Shown here in pieces: positions 63,501-64,000 of a DNA stretch of 64,000 bases; the first letter of the stretch is position 1; every line of letters begins with the position of its first letter. The position numbers and the translations under genes were made by a program. Under the pieces are notes generated by a model, which ran no database searches, had not been told where the DNA came from, and was given only the letters and a program-made list of their open reading frames with translations. The stretch spans positions 2,418,501-2,482,500 of the forward strand of contig CM061097.1 of NCBI GenBank assembly GCA_030770545.1, given 5' to 3'. This stretch comes from Macropodus opercularis. Lineage: Eukaryota; Chordata; Actinopteri; Anabantiformes; Osphronemidae.

Positions 63501-64000
63501 TAGAGCGGCTACTGATTGTGGAATGTTGCTTTGTGTGAGCTAAACAATGACAGTGGGCTGTTGGAGGGACGGTGGAGCGGGCAGGAGACGAGTATGTCCC
63601 AGGCCATCGAGCCCCACCTCCTACCACACGATCCCAAAAGAGGAAAATCAAACGGAGAAGATTTAAGTCTGTAAAATGAAACATTCACTAAGAATAGGCC
63701 GGATAATATACGTGTATTTAAGGATTCTCATTTTAAAATGAGCCACTTGAAACCATTGTGTAAAGCTAATAGTAACTTAGTGAACCTGTTAACTACAACT
63801 GGCTGAACTTTAGCAGGAGACAAAACCAACAGCCACCAGCTCCTGTATGAGAAATAGGGAGACGCACATTTCTGAGCAGGCACGGTTTCAAAACTTGAAA
63901 AGAGAATTTCCAGCAGTAAGTGATTCGCTGGTACTGAATAATGTGCTGTGTGAGTGTAGAAGGTCTACGCATCATCTTCTTCAGGCTTTAGGAATCAGAA
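57577..64000. other. First intron of ssbp2 (partial)
   Basis: The start is a CpG-rich island (about 57.6-58.2 kb) continuing from the promoter. No second ssbp2 exon (LALYVYEYLL motif) is found before the window ends. It contains a (GTTT)n run at 60865-60906 and CA-rich sequence near 62.88 kb. No nested gene was recognised. Confidence 0.7.
60865..60906. repeat. (GTTT)n microsatellite
   Basis: About ten GTTT or GCTT units in ssbp2 intron 1. Ordinary simple repeat. Confidence 0.85.

Overview
This window is nuclear DNA from a ray-finned fish, probably a percomorph-type teleost. The evidence is short introns (many of 75-110 bp, GT-AG) in vertebrate genes, a fish-type tandem alpha-arrestin cluster, and gene neighbours that match human 5q14 (XRCC4 and TMEM167A divergent, SSBP2 on the same chromosome band). 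The species cannot be named from the sequence. No prokaryotic features, CRISPR arrays, tRNA or rRNA genes were seen.

Layout. (1) 1-2.8 kb: no recognisable gene; one strong CTCF-like site. (2) 4.6-14.5 kb, minus strand: xrcc4, the scaffold of DNA ligase IV in non-homologous end joining, in six coding exons. The last certain exon carries the nuclear localisation signal; where the protein ends is ambiguous. (3) 18.2-18.4 kb: compact bidirectional promoter shared with tmem167a, holding an array of eight GTAAGT splice-donor motifs on the xrcc4 side. (4) 18.4-20.1 kb, plus strand: tmem167a (kish-A), complete, 72 aa. (5) 20.1-32.0 kb: gene-poor, with two CTCF-like motifs near 29.4 kb. (6) 32.0-34.05 kb, plus strand: an intact single-exon piggyBac-derived transposase-like gene (684 aa) with the DDD catalytic residues and the C-terminal cysteine-rich domain, but no visible terminal repeats. 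(7) 36.5-48.1 kb, minus strand: four head-to-tail alpha-arrestin genes (ARRDC3-like, here called A to D from left to right), each reconstructed exon by exon. C and D are a recent duplication with mosaic divergence, and each contains a 42-bp mini-exon. B, C and D end in PPxY ubiquitin-ligase-binding motifs; A has lost this tail. (8) 48.1-57.5 kb: no gene recognised. (9) 57.52 kb, plus strand: first coding exon of an SSBP-family gene, most likely ssbp2; the rest of the window is its first intron.

How the genes relate. xrcc4, tmem167a and ssbp2 are unrelated housekeeping or developmental genes kept together by synteny. The arrestin cluster and the piggyBac-like gene sit between them and are the accessory, fast-evolving part. 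If expressed, the arrestins would act as adaptors that bring NEDD4-type ligases to membrane cargo; gene A should be unable to recruit them through PPxY. Exon structures were derived by reading splice signals and reading-frame phase by eye, not by transcript alignment.
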